DNA of 64,000 nucleotides, taken from Candidatus Chlorobium antarcticum (GTDB lineage: Bacteria; Bacteroidota; Chlorobiia; Chlorobiales; Chlorobiaceae). Shown piece by piece: positions 1 to 9,466 of the stretch. A program made the translations under genes and the position numbers. Where the stretch lies: NCBI GenBank assembly GCA_030765725.1, contig JAVCDF010000008.1, forward strand, positions 1-64,000. The letters run 5' to 3'. The first letter of the stretch is position 1. Each line of letters begins with the position of its first letter. The notes under the pieces are model-generated. The model had not been told where the DNA came from and made no database searches. It was given only the letters and a program-made list of their open reading frames with translations.

Positions 1-825
1 AGCGAGAATGCATCCATTGTAGGTTTCAAGTTTATTGATAATTCCTGTAGCCGCATCTTGCTGGAAGTTGAAGAGTTTCTGCCAGACCAGTGATTGCTTA
101 TAGCCCGTTCGATCATTAGGCAACACATCCTCATCAACATCTTCCAAAAAGTCGCTAAATATGTTGTAGAGCATCAAGAAATAAATCCGCTCGGGGGAGT
201 TTTCCTTATACACCGAGGCGATATGATCGCAGATAATCGAAGTTACATCTTCAAGCTTTTCCGGATCCTGCCAAACCTGATCGAACAGCTTGAGATAAGT
301 TTCGGTAAACGCCGATTCGTCAAATCGGCTTACAAGATTTGATACGGCGTCTCCCTGCTGATAGCCAAGATCAACCGCTGTGAACCCCTGGATCTGTGAG
401 TACACAATATCTGCATCACTTCCCTGAATGCAGGCGAATTGCTGCATCGAAGCTTTTGTTCGATTTGATTGGAATGTCGCCTTTTTTTTGATCCAGTCAG
501 CGCATTCTCGAGCAATAGCACGCTGGGTGAGCTGATTGCGGAGTTGGATCTCAAATTCTGATCCGTAGAGGCTGCGTTCCCGACTGACCTTCGGGATGAA
601 AAACTCCCGATGCTCTTTACGGAATTTGTCAGTTACTTCAGTGGGAAGGAAGGTTGGCGCCGTAAAGATAAATTCAAGCGAATCGATCTTGGACAGCTCA
701 CTCTTCAGCGCCTCATAGGCATAAATAGAAAAACAGGATGCTGCGACTTTTAGCTTGTCTTGTGGCTTGATCGATGCCTTAAGATCATCGCCTAAGAGAG
801 TATTGAGATTGTCAATGATCAGCAT
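1..825 (-). CDS. PLD-domain superfamily II helicase, N-terminal part (cut by window edge)
   Basis: The reading frame starts at an ATG at 825 and stays open to base 1, giving 275 residues of a larger protein. It opens MLIIDNLNTLLGDDLK and contains LKVAASCFSIYAYEAL, which I recognise as the N-terminal phospholipase-D-like domain of a family of large DEAD/SNF2-type helicases found in defence loci. The visible part ends at YNGCILA, which in that family lies directly before the Walker A motif, so the ATPase core is off the window. The mrr-like gene stops 12 bases upstream, so the two are probably co-transcribed. Base composition is more AT-rich than the sulfur genes, which fits horizontal acquisition. 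The family is fairly sure; the exact defence system cannot be told from this fragment. Confidence 0.75.
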   Translation of the reverse strand, partial: MLIIDNLNTLLGDDLKASIKPQDKLKVAASCFSIYAYEALKSELSKIDSLEFIFTAPTFLPTEVTDKFRKEHREFFIPKVSRERSLYGSEFEIQLRNQLTQRAIARECADWIKKKATFQSNRTKASMQQFACIQGSDADIVYSQIQGFTAVDLGYQQGDAVSNLVSRFDESAFTETYLKLFDQVWQDPEKLEDVTSIICDHIASVYKENSPERIYFLMLYNIFSDFLEDVDEDVLPNDRTGYKQSLVWQKLFNFQQDAATGIINKLETYNGCILA

Positions 826-836
826 AGACGTGTAGA

Positions 837-1736
837 TTATCCGTCAATAAAAAAATCGGAATCCAGTTTTTTTAGCTCATACGCCACTTCTGTGGATACT
901 CCGACTCCGTATTCTATCATTAAATCAGCTAGGCGTTTACCATCGATTAAAATAATCTTGGTAGTGATATTAGACGCAAACTCTTTGGCGCCATGGGTGA
1001 AATCGGAAGTCGTAATAAACACCCCCTTTGTTGCGCGTTTTCCCTGGAGAGCCCCAGCGAATTTCTGGATTTCCGGCCGCGAGACAGTTCCCTCCCATTT
1101 CTTCGCCTGAATATAGATGCTGTCAAGGCCAAGTCGGTCTTCGTTGATAACTCCATCAATCCCTTCGTCGCCACTATGACCGATGGCTTGACCTGCGTCC
1201 TTAAGCGAACCGCCATAACCCATTCGAACCAGTACATCTACCACAACTTTCTCAAAGAATGATGGTGAAGATGCTTTGAGTTGCTGCAAAATTTCTTGAG
1301 CAAGGTTTTCCTGAATGTTTACGTAAGCGTGCTCTATCTGTTCTTCAGGAGTTTGAACTACTTCTTCGGGTCCTGAGGATGACGTGCTCTGGGGCTTTTC
1401 TCTGGCATCTACATATTCCGGAAATTGACGCAGAACCTTCAGATTAATAACTGCTGCATTTTGCGCAAGTATGGACTGCCCTCGTTCGGTTATCCGAAAA
1501 ATCCCCCGGCGGGGATTTTCAAGGAGCTGGGCCATTTTCATATGGGCTCGAGCCCAAGCAACTCGATTATCAAAAACATGCTGCCTACCGCTTGGCAAAA
1601 GCCGCTTTCGCTCAGACTCCGACAAGCCGAACTCTTCAGCCAAAGCTTCGATGGCTTCGTGATTGGAATGCTCTGCACCGTCTTTGCAGAAGCGTAGAAG
1701 AGGGAGCATAAGGCGCTGGAAATCAGGTATCGCCAT
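837..1736 (-). CDS. mrr: Mrr-type restriction endonuclease
   Basis: This is a 299-residue protein with the two-part layout of Mrr. An N-terminal winged-helix Mrr_N domain spans about residues 5 to 95 (MAIPDFQRLMLPLLRFCKDG, then ITERGQSILA). A C-terminal PD-(D/E)XK nuclease spans about 155 to 285. The catalytic region shows GDEGIDGVI followed by SIYIQAKKW, the D...QxK pair that binds metal, and then TKGVFITTSDFT. Enzymes of this family are type IV restriction systems that cut modified DNA. The gene is followed after 12 bases by a PLD-domain helicase on the same strand, so it may be one subunit of a larger restriction module. The upstream 500 bases are non-coding and AT-rich. Confidence 0.9.
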   Translation of the reverse strand: MAIPDFQRLMLPLLRFCKDGAEHSNHEAIEALAEEFGLSESERKRLLPSGRQHVFDNRVAWARAHMKMAQLLENPRRGIFRITERGQSILAQNAAVINLKVLRQFPEYVDAREKPQSTSSSGPEEVVQTPEEQIEHAYVNIQENLAQEILQQLKASSPSFFEKVVVDVLVRMGYGGSLKDAGQAIGHSGDEGIDGVINEDRLGLDSIYIQAKKWEGTVSRPEIQKFAGALQGKRATKGVFITTSDFTHGAKEFASNITTKIILIDGKRLADLMIEYGVGVSTEVAYELKKLDSDFFIDG

Positions 1737-1995
1737 AAGGATTCGGGATTAATCATAAGCCATGCCAATACTTTCATCGAATGGCAGCCTAAGTATCGGA
1801 GGATAATTAGCGACTATCATTTTAATATTGATAAAATGAGTGAGTAAATCAAAAGTATAATGCATTTATGCATAGAAAGACCCCCGCTGGTCATGGGAAG
1901 ATATCTATCGCAAACGGACAATGCCGGTCATAGTCAGAATAGATTCCTCAGAACACCGACCTCCCTATTGAGCAGGGATTACGAGTGGTCGCACC

Positions 1996-2054
1996 CTGCC
2001 CCATTGCGTATACCACATCAATACATCTTTCAAACCTTCTTACATTCAGAATGG
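1996..2054 (+). repeat. Dispersed repeat A, copy 1
   Basis: About 59 bases match 10123-10181 in the same orientation at roughly 80 percent identity by eye. The best conserved run is ATTTCAAACCTTC/CTTTCAAACCTTC preceded by CAATACAT. Both copies lie in non-coding DNA of the accessory region. Its nature is unknown; it may be a relic of a mobile element or an intergenic repeat family. Confidence 0.55.
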
Positions 2055-2123
2055 AGTAACTTTATGCATAACTTCATTAGCTGCAGGAAGTGCTCTGCGC
2101 TGTACTCTCCGCCTTCATACAAC

Positions 2124-2163
2124 AAAGATATGGCGGGAGGTAGGACAATGGCTGTACCAAGTG
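2124..2163 (+). repeat. Dispersed repeat B, copy 1
   Basis: Forty bases match 14121-14160 at 35 of 40 positions in the same orientation. The core reads GTAGGACAATGGCTGTACC here, an imperfect inverted repeat with GGTA and TACC ends. The two copies bracket the accessory region at its left and right ends. Confidence 0.6.
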
Positions 2164-2256
2164 TCAGGGAAAAATGTTTTTTCTGCAGGAGTCGGGGATA
2201 GGACGGCGGTTGTCCTACGAGGCGTTCTATACTGACAAAAAGAGACCGGAGGAATA

Positions 2257-2748
2257 ATGGGCTATGTTGAAAAAAACCTGATCCCTGAAGAGACCCTCTA
2301 TGCTCAGGGGCATCTTCACTGGATCATATTCTCAAAGGCCATATTCTGGGGCCTGGCAGCTATAGCGTTGCTTCTTTATGCTTTGGAAGAGCAGGCTGCA
2401 GGGGTTTTTGAAAACGCTCAACTGCTGATGTATGGAGGCTTGGTGCTTCTGATCCCGGCACTCTGGTATGCTGCCGCCGCACTGATTAAAAGGATATCAA
2501 CGGAACTGGCGGTGACCTCAAAAAGGGTGATAGCGAAGTTCGGGTTCATCCGAAGGAACACCGTGGAACTCAACCACAGCAAGGTGGAAAGCTTTCATGT
2601 GGAGCAGGGGGTGCTGGGCTGCATACTCGGGTTCGGAACTCTCCATATCAACGGGACAGGAGGAGGCATTACGCCAATACCAAACATTTCAGATCCACTC
2701 GGGTTCCGTCGCAGGGCGATGGAGGGGATTGATGATTCACAGAAGTAA
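2257..2748 (+). CDS. bPH2 (DUF304/YdbS-like) membrane protein
   Basis: The product is 163 residues with two hydrophobic segments at about residues 24 to 42 and 52 to 72, separated by a short charged loop, followed by a bacterial pleckstrin-homology-like domain (ELAVTSKRVIAKFGFIRRNTVELNHSKVESFHVEQGVLGCILGFGTLHINGTGG). The TxKRVI start and the Ix(V)EQGxLGRxLGxGT segment are hallmarks of the bPH2 family. Its biochemical role is unknown; members are thought to act at the membrane in stress responses. A GGAGG site lies just before the ATG. The addB-like gene starts 20 bases after its stop, so they may share a transcript, but the functional link is unclear. Confidence 0.8.
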   Translation: MGYVEKNLIPEETLYAQGHLHWIIFSKAIFWGLAAIALLLYALEEQAAGVFENAQLLMYGGLVLLIPALWYAAAALIKRISTELAVTSKRVIAKFGFIRRNTVELNHSKVESFHVEQGVLGCILGFGTLHINGTGGGITPIPNISDPLGFRRRAMEGIDDSQK

Positions 2749-2768
2749 ACCAATTTGACTGTTCAGGC

Positions 2769-5561
2769 ATGATCCACTTCCTCCTCACCCCCGACACCGC
2801 GTCCGCCCTGAAACTTCGCCGTATGGTTGCCACTGCGGGCGGGCGAACGGATGTGCTGGTTGGCACCTGGCCTGAACTGCTGCAGCAGGCAAGAAACAGC
2901 TTTGTGCTGCCACCCGCGCCGGACACCTGGAACGAACGGTTTATGGGTGCTGCCAGAGAGCTTTCAGATGCATTCTGGTCAAAATCACTCGCAGCAGTAA
3001 ACCCCACTGAAAAGAAAGCCATCACCGCAGTGCTCGCAGAGCACCTCAGCGTGCTGCTTGAAGCGACGGGGCCCGGAGGGCTGTTTGCCGAGATCCCCGG
3101 GCTTGACGCTCTTGTGGAAAAGCCGAAACTGCTGCTGCGCATCGCCGACTTCGCTGAACTGCATCAGGCCATAGAGTTTGCACTACCGCCCAGACTGCAG
3201 GCGGTACGAAGTATTCTTGACGCTCCCGCTTCACGCGCCATAAGGACAATGCGGGTCTATGCCCATCCAGCATGGCCAGAGCTGAGCCTGTGGCAGACAG
3301 CGTTGGTTCTGCACCTCAACAGCCAGGCGGAGCAGGATGAAGAGAGAGGGCTCCGCAGTGCCCTTACTGCATCCGTGGCTACGCCATCGGCAGTGGAGGG
3401 AAGCTCCCTCCGCCTGCTTCAGGACAAACTGTTCACACAGCCAAAAACCAAAGCACCTCTTGACACCACCATTCAATGGCTTAAAGTCCGCGACTACCTG
3501 CAGGAAGTAGAGGTGATTGCCGGAATGATACAGGAAGCGATGAAGAACGATGCCTCGCTCCGCTTTGCCGACATGGGTGTGCTGCTTCCGGAAGACTCTC
3601 ATTACAGCAGAGCAGTCAGCTCAGTGTTCAGCACTGCAGGAATACCGGTGTCGGGGCTTCGCAGCGCCTATGAAGTCCGCGATCTCGGGGGCGAAGCTGT
3701 ATTGAATCTCATCCACTGCATGGACCAGCCGGCACCGCTTATTGCTCTTGCCGCACTGCTCTCTTCACCCCTTATGCCGTGGAGCAGGAACACGGGAAAC
3801 AAGCTTGCGCAATCGGTCGTTGAGCTGCGAACGAATATTTCGCTTCATGAGAGTGAGAGCAGAAAATCCCATACAATGCTGCAGCTTATTCAAACTGAAG
3901 TGACCGGCCCAGGTGATGTAAAGCGCATCCTGAAAGAATTTCCATCACTGCTGAACACCGATGAGTGCACGAAGTTCCACAGGGAGCGGGTGGAAAAACT
4001 CTGCGCGGAGGTTGTTGGGGCGGTTGACGAAAGCTCCCCGTTCATTCAATGGCCGGAACTGCAGGCGCTGGTGCCTACCGCCCCCCTGGATCCGTCTGTC
4101 TCCCCGGAGTTCACCCGGGAAGGGGTAGCCGTGTTTTATGAGAGCGCAGAACCGTGGCGCACGGTCCGAAAACTGTTTGCTGCAGGGTGCCTGGACGGCC
4201 ATCACCCGCAAACTTCAAGAGGCTCAATCATCTTCCGTGACGAAGAGCTGGATGCCCTGAAAGAGGCCACAGGGCTGGATATTGACACGGCAGCGGCCCG
4301 CAACGGGCGCAACCGGAAACGGTTCCTGCGCCAGCTCTCATCGGCAACTGAAGGGATCACTTTTCTGGTGCCCGGAAAGGACCAGGGCGGCGAGTCCTTC
4401 TCCCCGTCATCAAGCGTAACATTTGCGACTGCGCTTTTTGCCGACATGAAAGAAACGGAGGAGCTCATCCTCCATCTCGAACAGGATGAGGAGCGTGAAA
4501 AAGCCCGAGGCCTCCCGGATATTACCGACAGGACGCCTCTTCCGCCCCGCAGCCTGCAGCCGACGGAGGATCTGGTGTTTGAGGGAGAGAACCTGCTGGA
4601 GATCAGTAAAGACAAGGACGGAGCGCTGAAACTCGAGTCACCAAGCAGGCTCGATACCCTACTTGTTTCTCCCCTTGCCTGGCTGCTTGAGAGGCTGAAT
4701 GTGAAAGCCCGCGAATGGCGGCCTGAAACTCTTGATGTCATGACCATGGGCACCCTCGCGCACGCGGTGTTCGAACACCTGTTCACGACGGAAGGCATAC
4801 TTGACGCAGAGGAAATATATAAACAGGTTCCTGTGCAGCTTGAAGCCGCCATTCGAAGGCACTGCCCGTTCATGCTCCTTGATGAGTGGAAGATAGAACG
4901 GGAAAACCTGACACAAAGCGTACTGAAAGCCGCATCTGAATGGGCCATTATTCTTGAGAGTGCGCAGGCAAGGGTGGTTGCGACGGAAATCAGCCTCAAA
5001 GGAAATCTCGACGGTCTCCCAATCCATGGCAATGCCGACCTGCTGCTGGAACTGCCCGGCAATAGAATGATGGTCGTAGACTATAAAAAGTCAGGGAGCT
5101 CCGGCCGAAGAGACCGCATGGAGGCAGGATATGACCTGCAGGCATCGCTCTACCGCAAAATGGTCAGAACCGGAGGCCCAGAGAAAGAAAATGAGATAAC
5201 AAAAGAAGCTGTCAAACTGCTGAAAGACTTCAAATCAAAGGGCGATATCGGAAGCCTCTACTACCTCATGAACGACCAGGTTGCCCTGTCGGACACCAGT
5301 GGGTGGTTCGGCGGCATCAGCGGACTTCTTGAAATGGGCGCGAACATCTCTGAACACGCACTGAAAGAACTTGCTGAATTTATCAAACAGGTTCAGAGTG
5401 GGGAAATCAGACTGAACAGCGAGTCTGATGAAAAGACGCTGGCGAAGGACAAAAAGCTCTCCGCCTATGCGCTTAAAGATGACGGGCCACCCCTCATACG
5501 CCTCTTCATGAAACCAGCGGAAGACATAGCCAACATTGCAGCGGAGGACGGTAATGAATAA
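2769..5561 (+). CDS. AddB-like PD-(D/E)XK nuclease / inactivated helicase subunit
   Basis: The product is 930 residues. The N-terminal two thirds resemble the inactivated superfamily I helicase of AddB/RecB partners: I see no Walker A motif. The C-terminal third carries a RecB/Cas4-type nuclease: GTLAHAVFEH (about 660), GNADLLLEL (about 750), VVDYKKS (about 767) and the YDLQASLYRKM helix (about 783). The H, D, D-K and Q-Y residues of that family are all present. Canonical AddB also has four cysteines for a [4Fe-4S] cluster around the nuclease; only one cysteine (RRHCPF) is visible in this third, so the cluster is probably absent. The stop overlaps the start of the AddA-like gene by 8 bases. 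The pair would process double-strand breaks for RecA. Confidence 0.8.
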   Translation: MIHFLLTPDTASALKLRRMVATAGGRTDVLVGTWPELLQQARNSFVLPPAPDTWNERFMGAARELSDAFWSKSLAAVNPTEKKAITAVLAEHLSVLLEATGPGGLFAEIPGLDALVEKPKLLLRIADFAELHQAIEFALPPRLQAVRSILDAPASRAIRTMRVYAHPAWPELSLWQTALVLHLNSQAEQDEERGLRSALTASVATPSAVEGSSLRLLQDKLFTQPKTKAPLDTTIQWLKVRDYLQEVEVIAGMIQEAMKNDASLRFADMGVLLPEDSHYSRAVSSVFSTAGIPVSGLRSAYEVRDLGGEAVLNLIHCMDQPAPLIALAALLSSPLMPWSRNTGNKLAQSVVELRTNISLHESESRKSHTMLQLIQTEVTGPGDVKRILKEFPSLLNTDECTKFHRERVEKLCAEVVGAVDESSPFIQWPELQALVPTAPLDPSVSPEFTREGVAVFYESAEPWRTVRKLFAAGCLDGHHPQTSRGSIIFRDEELDALKEATGLDIDTAAARNGRNRKRFLRQLSSATEGITFLVPGKDQGGESFSPSSSVTFATALFADMKETEELILHLEQDEEREKARGLPDITDRTPLPPRSLQPTEDLVFEGENLLEISKDKDGALKLESPSRLDTLLVSPLAWLLERLNVKAREWRPETLDVMTMGTLAHAVFEHLFTTEGILDAEEIYKQVPVQLEAAIRRHCPFMLLDEWKIERENLTQSVLKAASEWAIILESAQARVVATEISLKGNLDGLPIHGNADLLLELPGNRMMVVDYKKSGSSGRRDRMEAGYDLQASLYRKMVRTGGPEKENEITKEAVKLLKDFKSKGDIGSLYYLMNDQVALSDTSGWFGGISGLLEMGANISEHALKELAEFIKQVQSGEIRLNSESDEKTLAKDKKLSAYALKDDGPPLIRLFMKPAEDIANIAAEDGNE

Positions 5562-8500
5562 GCCCCGGTCACTCACCATCCACCCTGCAGGAGCGGGGTC
5601 AGGAAAAACATTCAAAATACAGACCACTCTCGGTAAATGGGTGGAGGAGAAGCGGGTCCAGCCTGAAAAGATTGTGGCGGTCACCTTCACCGACACCGCC
5701 GCGGCTGAACTGGTCGGGCGCATTCGGGAGGAGCTGGTTGGCAAGGGGATGCTGGAAGAGGCTCTCCGGCTAGACCTTGCTTATATATCCACCATCCACG
5801 GGTTTGGGCGCCGCCTCCTTGAGGAGTATGCTTTCGAGGCAGGAATATCCCCCACCCTCCGAAAACTCAGCGCCGATGAAGAGCGCATGCTTGCAGCTAA
5901 AGCGATAGCTGCCTCGGATATTGCCGAGGACCTGATGGAATCTCTTGAGAAAGATGGATATACATACAGCTTCACCAAGAAAGCCAGCGGCGAGGAGCTT
6001 TTCAGGAATGCGGTTCTGGCCCTCACAGTGAAGTTGCGCTCCATCAGTGAAGTGGCACAGAGCGCCGGACTCAGCACCAATACCTCGAAGAGGATAGAGG
6101 AACTGTATGGCCCTACAGAAGATGAAGCAACTCTGACTGCGGATCTCTCAACAGCCATCAACATGCTCCTTGCCGAATTCCCGAATAATCTGTCAGGAAT
6201 AGTTGACCTGTCGCCATCGGCAAAAAAAGCGCTCTGGAACGATTACAGAAACCTCAGGCTTGCCACCCGTCCAGGAGCGCTTGAAGATAACTGGCAGCTG
6301 TGGAACAAACTCGCCTCACTAAAAAACGGCACACGACCGCAGGTACTGCCGGAAAGATACCGGACCCTGGGGAAAAATGTAGTTGCGGCAGCAAAAAAAC
6401 TCACCACCCATCCCGGACCGCTCAGTGATGCTCAGGCTCATGCGTCCAAACTTCTTCAAGCGGCATCCGACACCCTTTTAAAATACTCCGGGGAAAAGCA
6501 GAAACGGGGACTGCTCGACTTCATGGATATGCTCTCCCAGTCGCACAAACTGTTTGCCGAAAACTCCGACATACTTGCTTCCTTTGTCAACAGGATCGAC
6601 TGCCTCGTCGTAGATGAGTTCCAGGATACCAGCCCGCTTCAGTTCTCCCTGCTCTGGAACATCGTTTCCAAGGGAAGCGCTCTCCCCTCCATTATCGTCG
6701 GGGATGTCAAGCAGGCCATCATGGGGTTCCAGAACGCCGACGAACGGCTGCTTCAGGAACTGTGCCGGCAGTACCCGGAATCAGTTGACCCTCTGGGAGG
6801 AAACTGGCGTTCATCTAAAGAGCTGATGGGGTGGATCAACCCTGTCGGCGCTGCCATGTTCGGCGAAGGTTATACGACACTGGAGCCTATGGCTGGGTTT
6901 GAGAGCCGGGTTCAGCCGCTTGAGGTCATCAAAGCCAATGAAACACTGAGCGATGAGGGATGGGCATCTTACACAGTAAACAGAATAATGGAGCTGCTCC
7001 ACGGTGAAGAGCCCGCAATGATATGGGACAAGAAGCTCAATAAGCACCGCCAGCTGAGAGGTGGCGACATCGCCATCATCGCATACAAGAACAAGCGCCT
7101 CGTTCCCTATGCTGAAGCGCTTCGCAGTGCCGGCATCCGCTGCCGGCTGGAAGAGGGGAAATGGCTGGAGACAAGGGTTGTGCAGCTTGCACTGCATGCC
7201 CTTGCCTATGTAACCGATACCGATGACCGGCACGCCGCGCTCTACCTTGCGGTAACGGAACTTGGATCTACATCACTCAAGGAAGGGCTCGCCAGTCTGA
7301 TAAAGGATGAAGGGATGTCCGACGATATTATCGGCAAACTTGACATGGTTGCCGATGGCCCTTCGGAACGAACTGTTGAGTGCCTGCTCGACGAAATAAT
7401 CGATGCACTGGACCTGTACGGAACCATAGCAAAATGGCCGGAGGGTGACCAGGTCCGGGCCAACCTTCTCAAGCTGCAGGCTGAATGCAGGGAGTTTATG
7501 GGCAATGGGCGCGAGGCCATGGCCAGCGGGGGTTACTACGGAAGTGACGCCAAAACCTTCATGGCGTGGCTCAAAGCCAAAACAGCACAGGACGAGAAAA
7601 ACAACACCCAGCCGGGAGCTTCAATCATTGATGATGAGGCGGTACGGCTGCTGACCTGGCATAAGTCAAAAGGCGGAGAGTGGCCTGTTGTGGCGGTCTG
7701 CGGCATGCAGGACGGTGAGTTCCCCCGCCTGCCGTCCACCAAAGTGGATTATGAGGATTTCAGCGAGCTTGAAACCATAATGGACCGCGCGTGGATCAAG
7801 ATCCACCCCAAGTTCAACTCATCGGAAACCAATAAAAGGATAAAGGCAGACCTCATCCCGGAGTCCCATGAAAACACAAAACGGCTTCTCTATGTTGCCC
7901 TGACCCGCGCCCGCGAGAAAGTGATCCTTGAATGGCCTGAATACCTGAAGAGCCGTAAAGAGAAAGGGGACGGCACTTACTGGTCGGAGTTCAAGCACGC
8001 GGCCAAAGCGGAACTCACCCCGTCGGGGATGTCAGTCAATGACACTGAGATAAGCTGCAGGGTAAGCACCATTGCCGTCAAAGAACCTCTTGAGATTGAA
8101 TCGGTCAGAGGAAAGGAGCAAACACCCGCGTTCGGGCGTGGCGCACTCGAGAAGAAGGAGCTCCCCTCAGCACTCACCCCCGAAGCCGTCAGGCCCTCAT
8201 CCCTGCACGACCGGGAGGGGGTTGCCGCTGTTTCACGCCGTGACCTTGAATACGGCAATGGGCTGGAAATAGAGCTCGACGGTGTGAGCGATGCGCTGCA
8301 GAAGGGAACCATGCTGCACCGTGCGTTCGAAGTGCTTTCCGGCCATCCGGAGCGAAGCTCCATGCTCCCCGACATCGTCGGATGCGAGCTCTCTGCCGGA
8401 CAGCAGCAGGACATCAGCCGTGCTGTTGCGGAATTTGACGGGTGGCTCTCCTCTGAGCTCAAAGTGACTGCACTCCATCCTGAAATGCCACTCCTGACGC

Positions 8501-8751
8501 TTGACGAACTGGGTTCAGTGGTTGCAGGGTTTGCAGATATGGTCGTGGAAACGGAAGACGGACTCTGGGTGGTGGATCACAAGTCAGACCAGGTGATAAC
8601 AGACGCGCTGCTCGAGGAGCGCTTCAACCTCTACTACCCGCAGGTCAAAAGCTACGCTGAGGCTCTTGAGAGAGCACGGAAGGACAAGCCGGTAAAGGGC
8701 ATCATCCTGAACTGGTTCAGTTACGGGAAGGTGAGTGCTGTGAACCTATGA
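5554..8751 (+). CDS. AddA-like UvrD/RecB-family helicase-nuclease
   Basis: The start is set at the ATG at 5554 (MNKPRSLTIHPAGAGSGKT), which has a GGAGG site 7 bases upstream and overlaps the preceding stop; an upstream TTG in frame adds only six residues. The protein is about 1065 residues. Helicase motifs are intact: Walker A AGAGSGKT (15-22), Walker B VDEFQDTSPLQ (about 352), LLTWHKSKGGEWPVV (about 700) and VALTRAREK (about 780). A C-terminal RecB-type nuclease follows: GTMLHRAFE (about 918), GFADMVVE (about 998), VVDHKSDQ (about 1006) and YYPQVKSYAEAL. This is the motor subunit of an AddAB-like DNA end-processing complex. The highly AG-rich central part is typical of the host, so the pair need not be recently acquired. 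Confidence 0.88.
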   Translation: MNKPRSLTIHPAGAGSGKTFKIQTTLGKWVEEKRVQPEKIVAVTFTDTAAAELVGRIREELVGKGMLEEALRLDLAYISTIHGFGRRLLEEYAFEAGISPTLRKLSADEERMLAAKAIAASDIAEDLMESLEKDGYTYSFTKKASGEELFRNAVLALTVKLRSISEVAQSAGLSTNTSKRIEELYGPTEDEATLTADLSTAINMLLAEFPNNLSGIVDLSPSAKKALWNDYRNLRLATRPGALEDNWQLWNKLASLKNGTRPQVLPERYRTLGKNVVAAAKKLTTHPGPLSDAQAHASKLLQAASDTLLKYSGEKQKRGLLDFMDMLSQSHKLFAENSDILASFVNRIDCLVVDEFQDTSPLQFSLLWNIVSKGSALPSIIVGDVKQAIMGFQNADERLLQELCRQYPESVDPLGGNWRSSKELMGWINPVGAAMFGEGYTTLEPMAGFESRVQPLEVIKANETLSDEGWASYTVNRIMELLHGEEPAMIWDKKLNKHRQLRGGDIAIIAYKNKRLVPYAEALRSAGIRCRLEEGKWLETRVVQLALHALAYVTDTDDRHAALYLAVTELGSTSLKEGLASLIKDEGMSDDIIGKLDMVADGPSERTVECLLDEIIDALDLYGTIAKWPEGDQVRANLLKLQAECREFMGNGREAMASGGYYGSDAKTFMAWLKAKTAQDEKNNTQPGASIIDDEAVRLLTWHKSKGGEWPVVAVCGMQDGEFPRLPSTKVDYEDFSELETIMDRAWIKIHPKFNSSETNKRIKADLIPESHENTKRLLYVALTRAREKVILEWPEYLKSRKEKGDGTYWSEFKHAAKAELTPSGMSVNDTEISCRVSTIAVKEPLEIESVRGKEQTPAFGRGALEKKELPSALTPEAVRPSSLHDREGVAAVSRRDLEYGNGLEIELDGVSDALQKGTMLHRAFEVLSGHPERSSMLPDIVGCELSAGQQQDISRAVAEFDGWLSSELKVTALHPEMPLLTLDELGSVVAGFADMVVETEDGLWVVDHKSDQVITDALLEERFNLYYPQVKSYAEALERARKDKPVKGIILNWFSYGKVSAVNL

Positions 8752-8902
8752 ACTCTATGCACGGCGTCGTCATGAGCGGAGGAGAGCAAGGCCGACAAGA
8801 AAGGGGAAGATTAACAGGCGGCGCTTAACCCAGACGAAAAGTGAATGATTTTTTTCAAAACAAGCGGCATTTTCATTAATACAAACTGATTCCGGAGGAA
8901 TT

Positions 8903-9466
8903 ATGCGACCTATTTTTACCATTCATGCGGGGGAGTTTCTCGTTGCAGAACATATCGAAAAGAAATTTCGTGACTTGAATGTATGGATCCCAACCAAAGA
9001 TACCGGCATTGATTTGTTGGTGACCAACAAGAAAGATCAATCTAAGTCTGTATCTATCCAGGTGAAATTTTCACGTGACTATAAACCTGTCGAAGCCACC
9101 GACGACTTTAGCCGCAGTCTAATTGCCGGGGGGTGGCTAACTCTTGCAGACAATAAAATTGAGCAGTCTTCGGCGGATTATTGGGTGTTCATTCTTGTTT
9201 CACATGAAAGAAAAATGAAGCCCAAGCATATCATAATTCCACCATCCGAGCTACTTGATATATTACGAAAAATTCACGGTAAATCCAAGTCCTATCACTT
9301 TTACCCTTGGATATTACTTATAGATAAAGAAGAAAAAGCCATTCAAGGACGAGGCTTGAGCATAACAGAAAAACAAGAAATCGTAGATGGATCAGCTTCA
9401 TATAATGATCGGGATCTTTCCGCATACTTAGAAAACTGGTCGTCATTGGAAAAGATTAGTTCTTGA
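8903..9466 (+). CDS. DUF4365-like putative nuclease-fold protein
   Basis: The product is 187 residues. It starts MRPIFTIHAGEFLVAEHIEKKF and shows DTGIDLLVTNKK followed by SVSIQVKFS, the D...QVK arrangement of PD-(D/E)XK-like domains such as DUF4365 and Holliday-junction-resolvase-like proteins. The rest includes a conserved-looking DYWVFILVSHE and a helical C terminus. A strong site, GGAGGAAT, stands just before the ATG. Codon use is clearly more AT-rich than that of the addAB-like pair upstream, so it is probably horizontally acquired. It stands alone with no same-strand partner. The nuclease call is by motif only; activity is inferred. Confidence 0.6.
   Translation: MRPIFTIHAGEFLVAEHIEKKFRDLNVWIPTKDTGIDLLVTNKKDQSKSVSIQVKFSRDYKPVEATDDFSRSLIAGGWLTLADNKIEQSSADYWVFILVSHERKMKPKHIIIPPSELLDILRKIHGKSKSYHFYPWILLIDKEEKAIQGRGLSITEKQEIVDGSASYNDRDLSAYLENWSSLEKISS

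Larger units (their letters stand above)
1737..2256. other. Intergenic region with dispersed-repeat motifs, no gene supported
   Basis: This 520-base stretch separates the minus-strand restriction genes from the plus-strand bPH2 gene. The short open frames in it have no recognisable content. It contains copies of two dispersed repeats listed separately (1996-2054 and 2124-2163) and a small inverted repeat with arms TAGGAC (2199-2204) and GTCCTA (2212-2217), resembling the TAGGACAATGGCTGT core of the second repeat. The last 30 bases hold the GGAGG ribosome binding site of the next gene. Confidence 0.6.

Noticed and set aside
1860-2201. 113-codon plus-strand frame in the left intergenic region
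   Set aside because: No ribosome binding site and no recognisable protein pattern; it overlaps both dispersed repeats.
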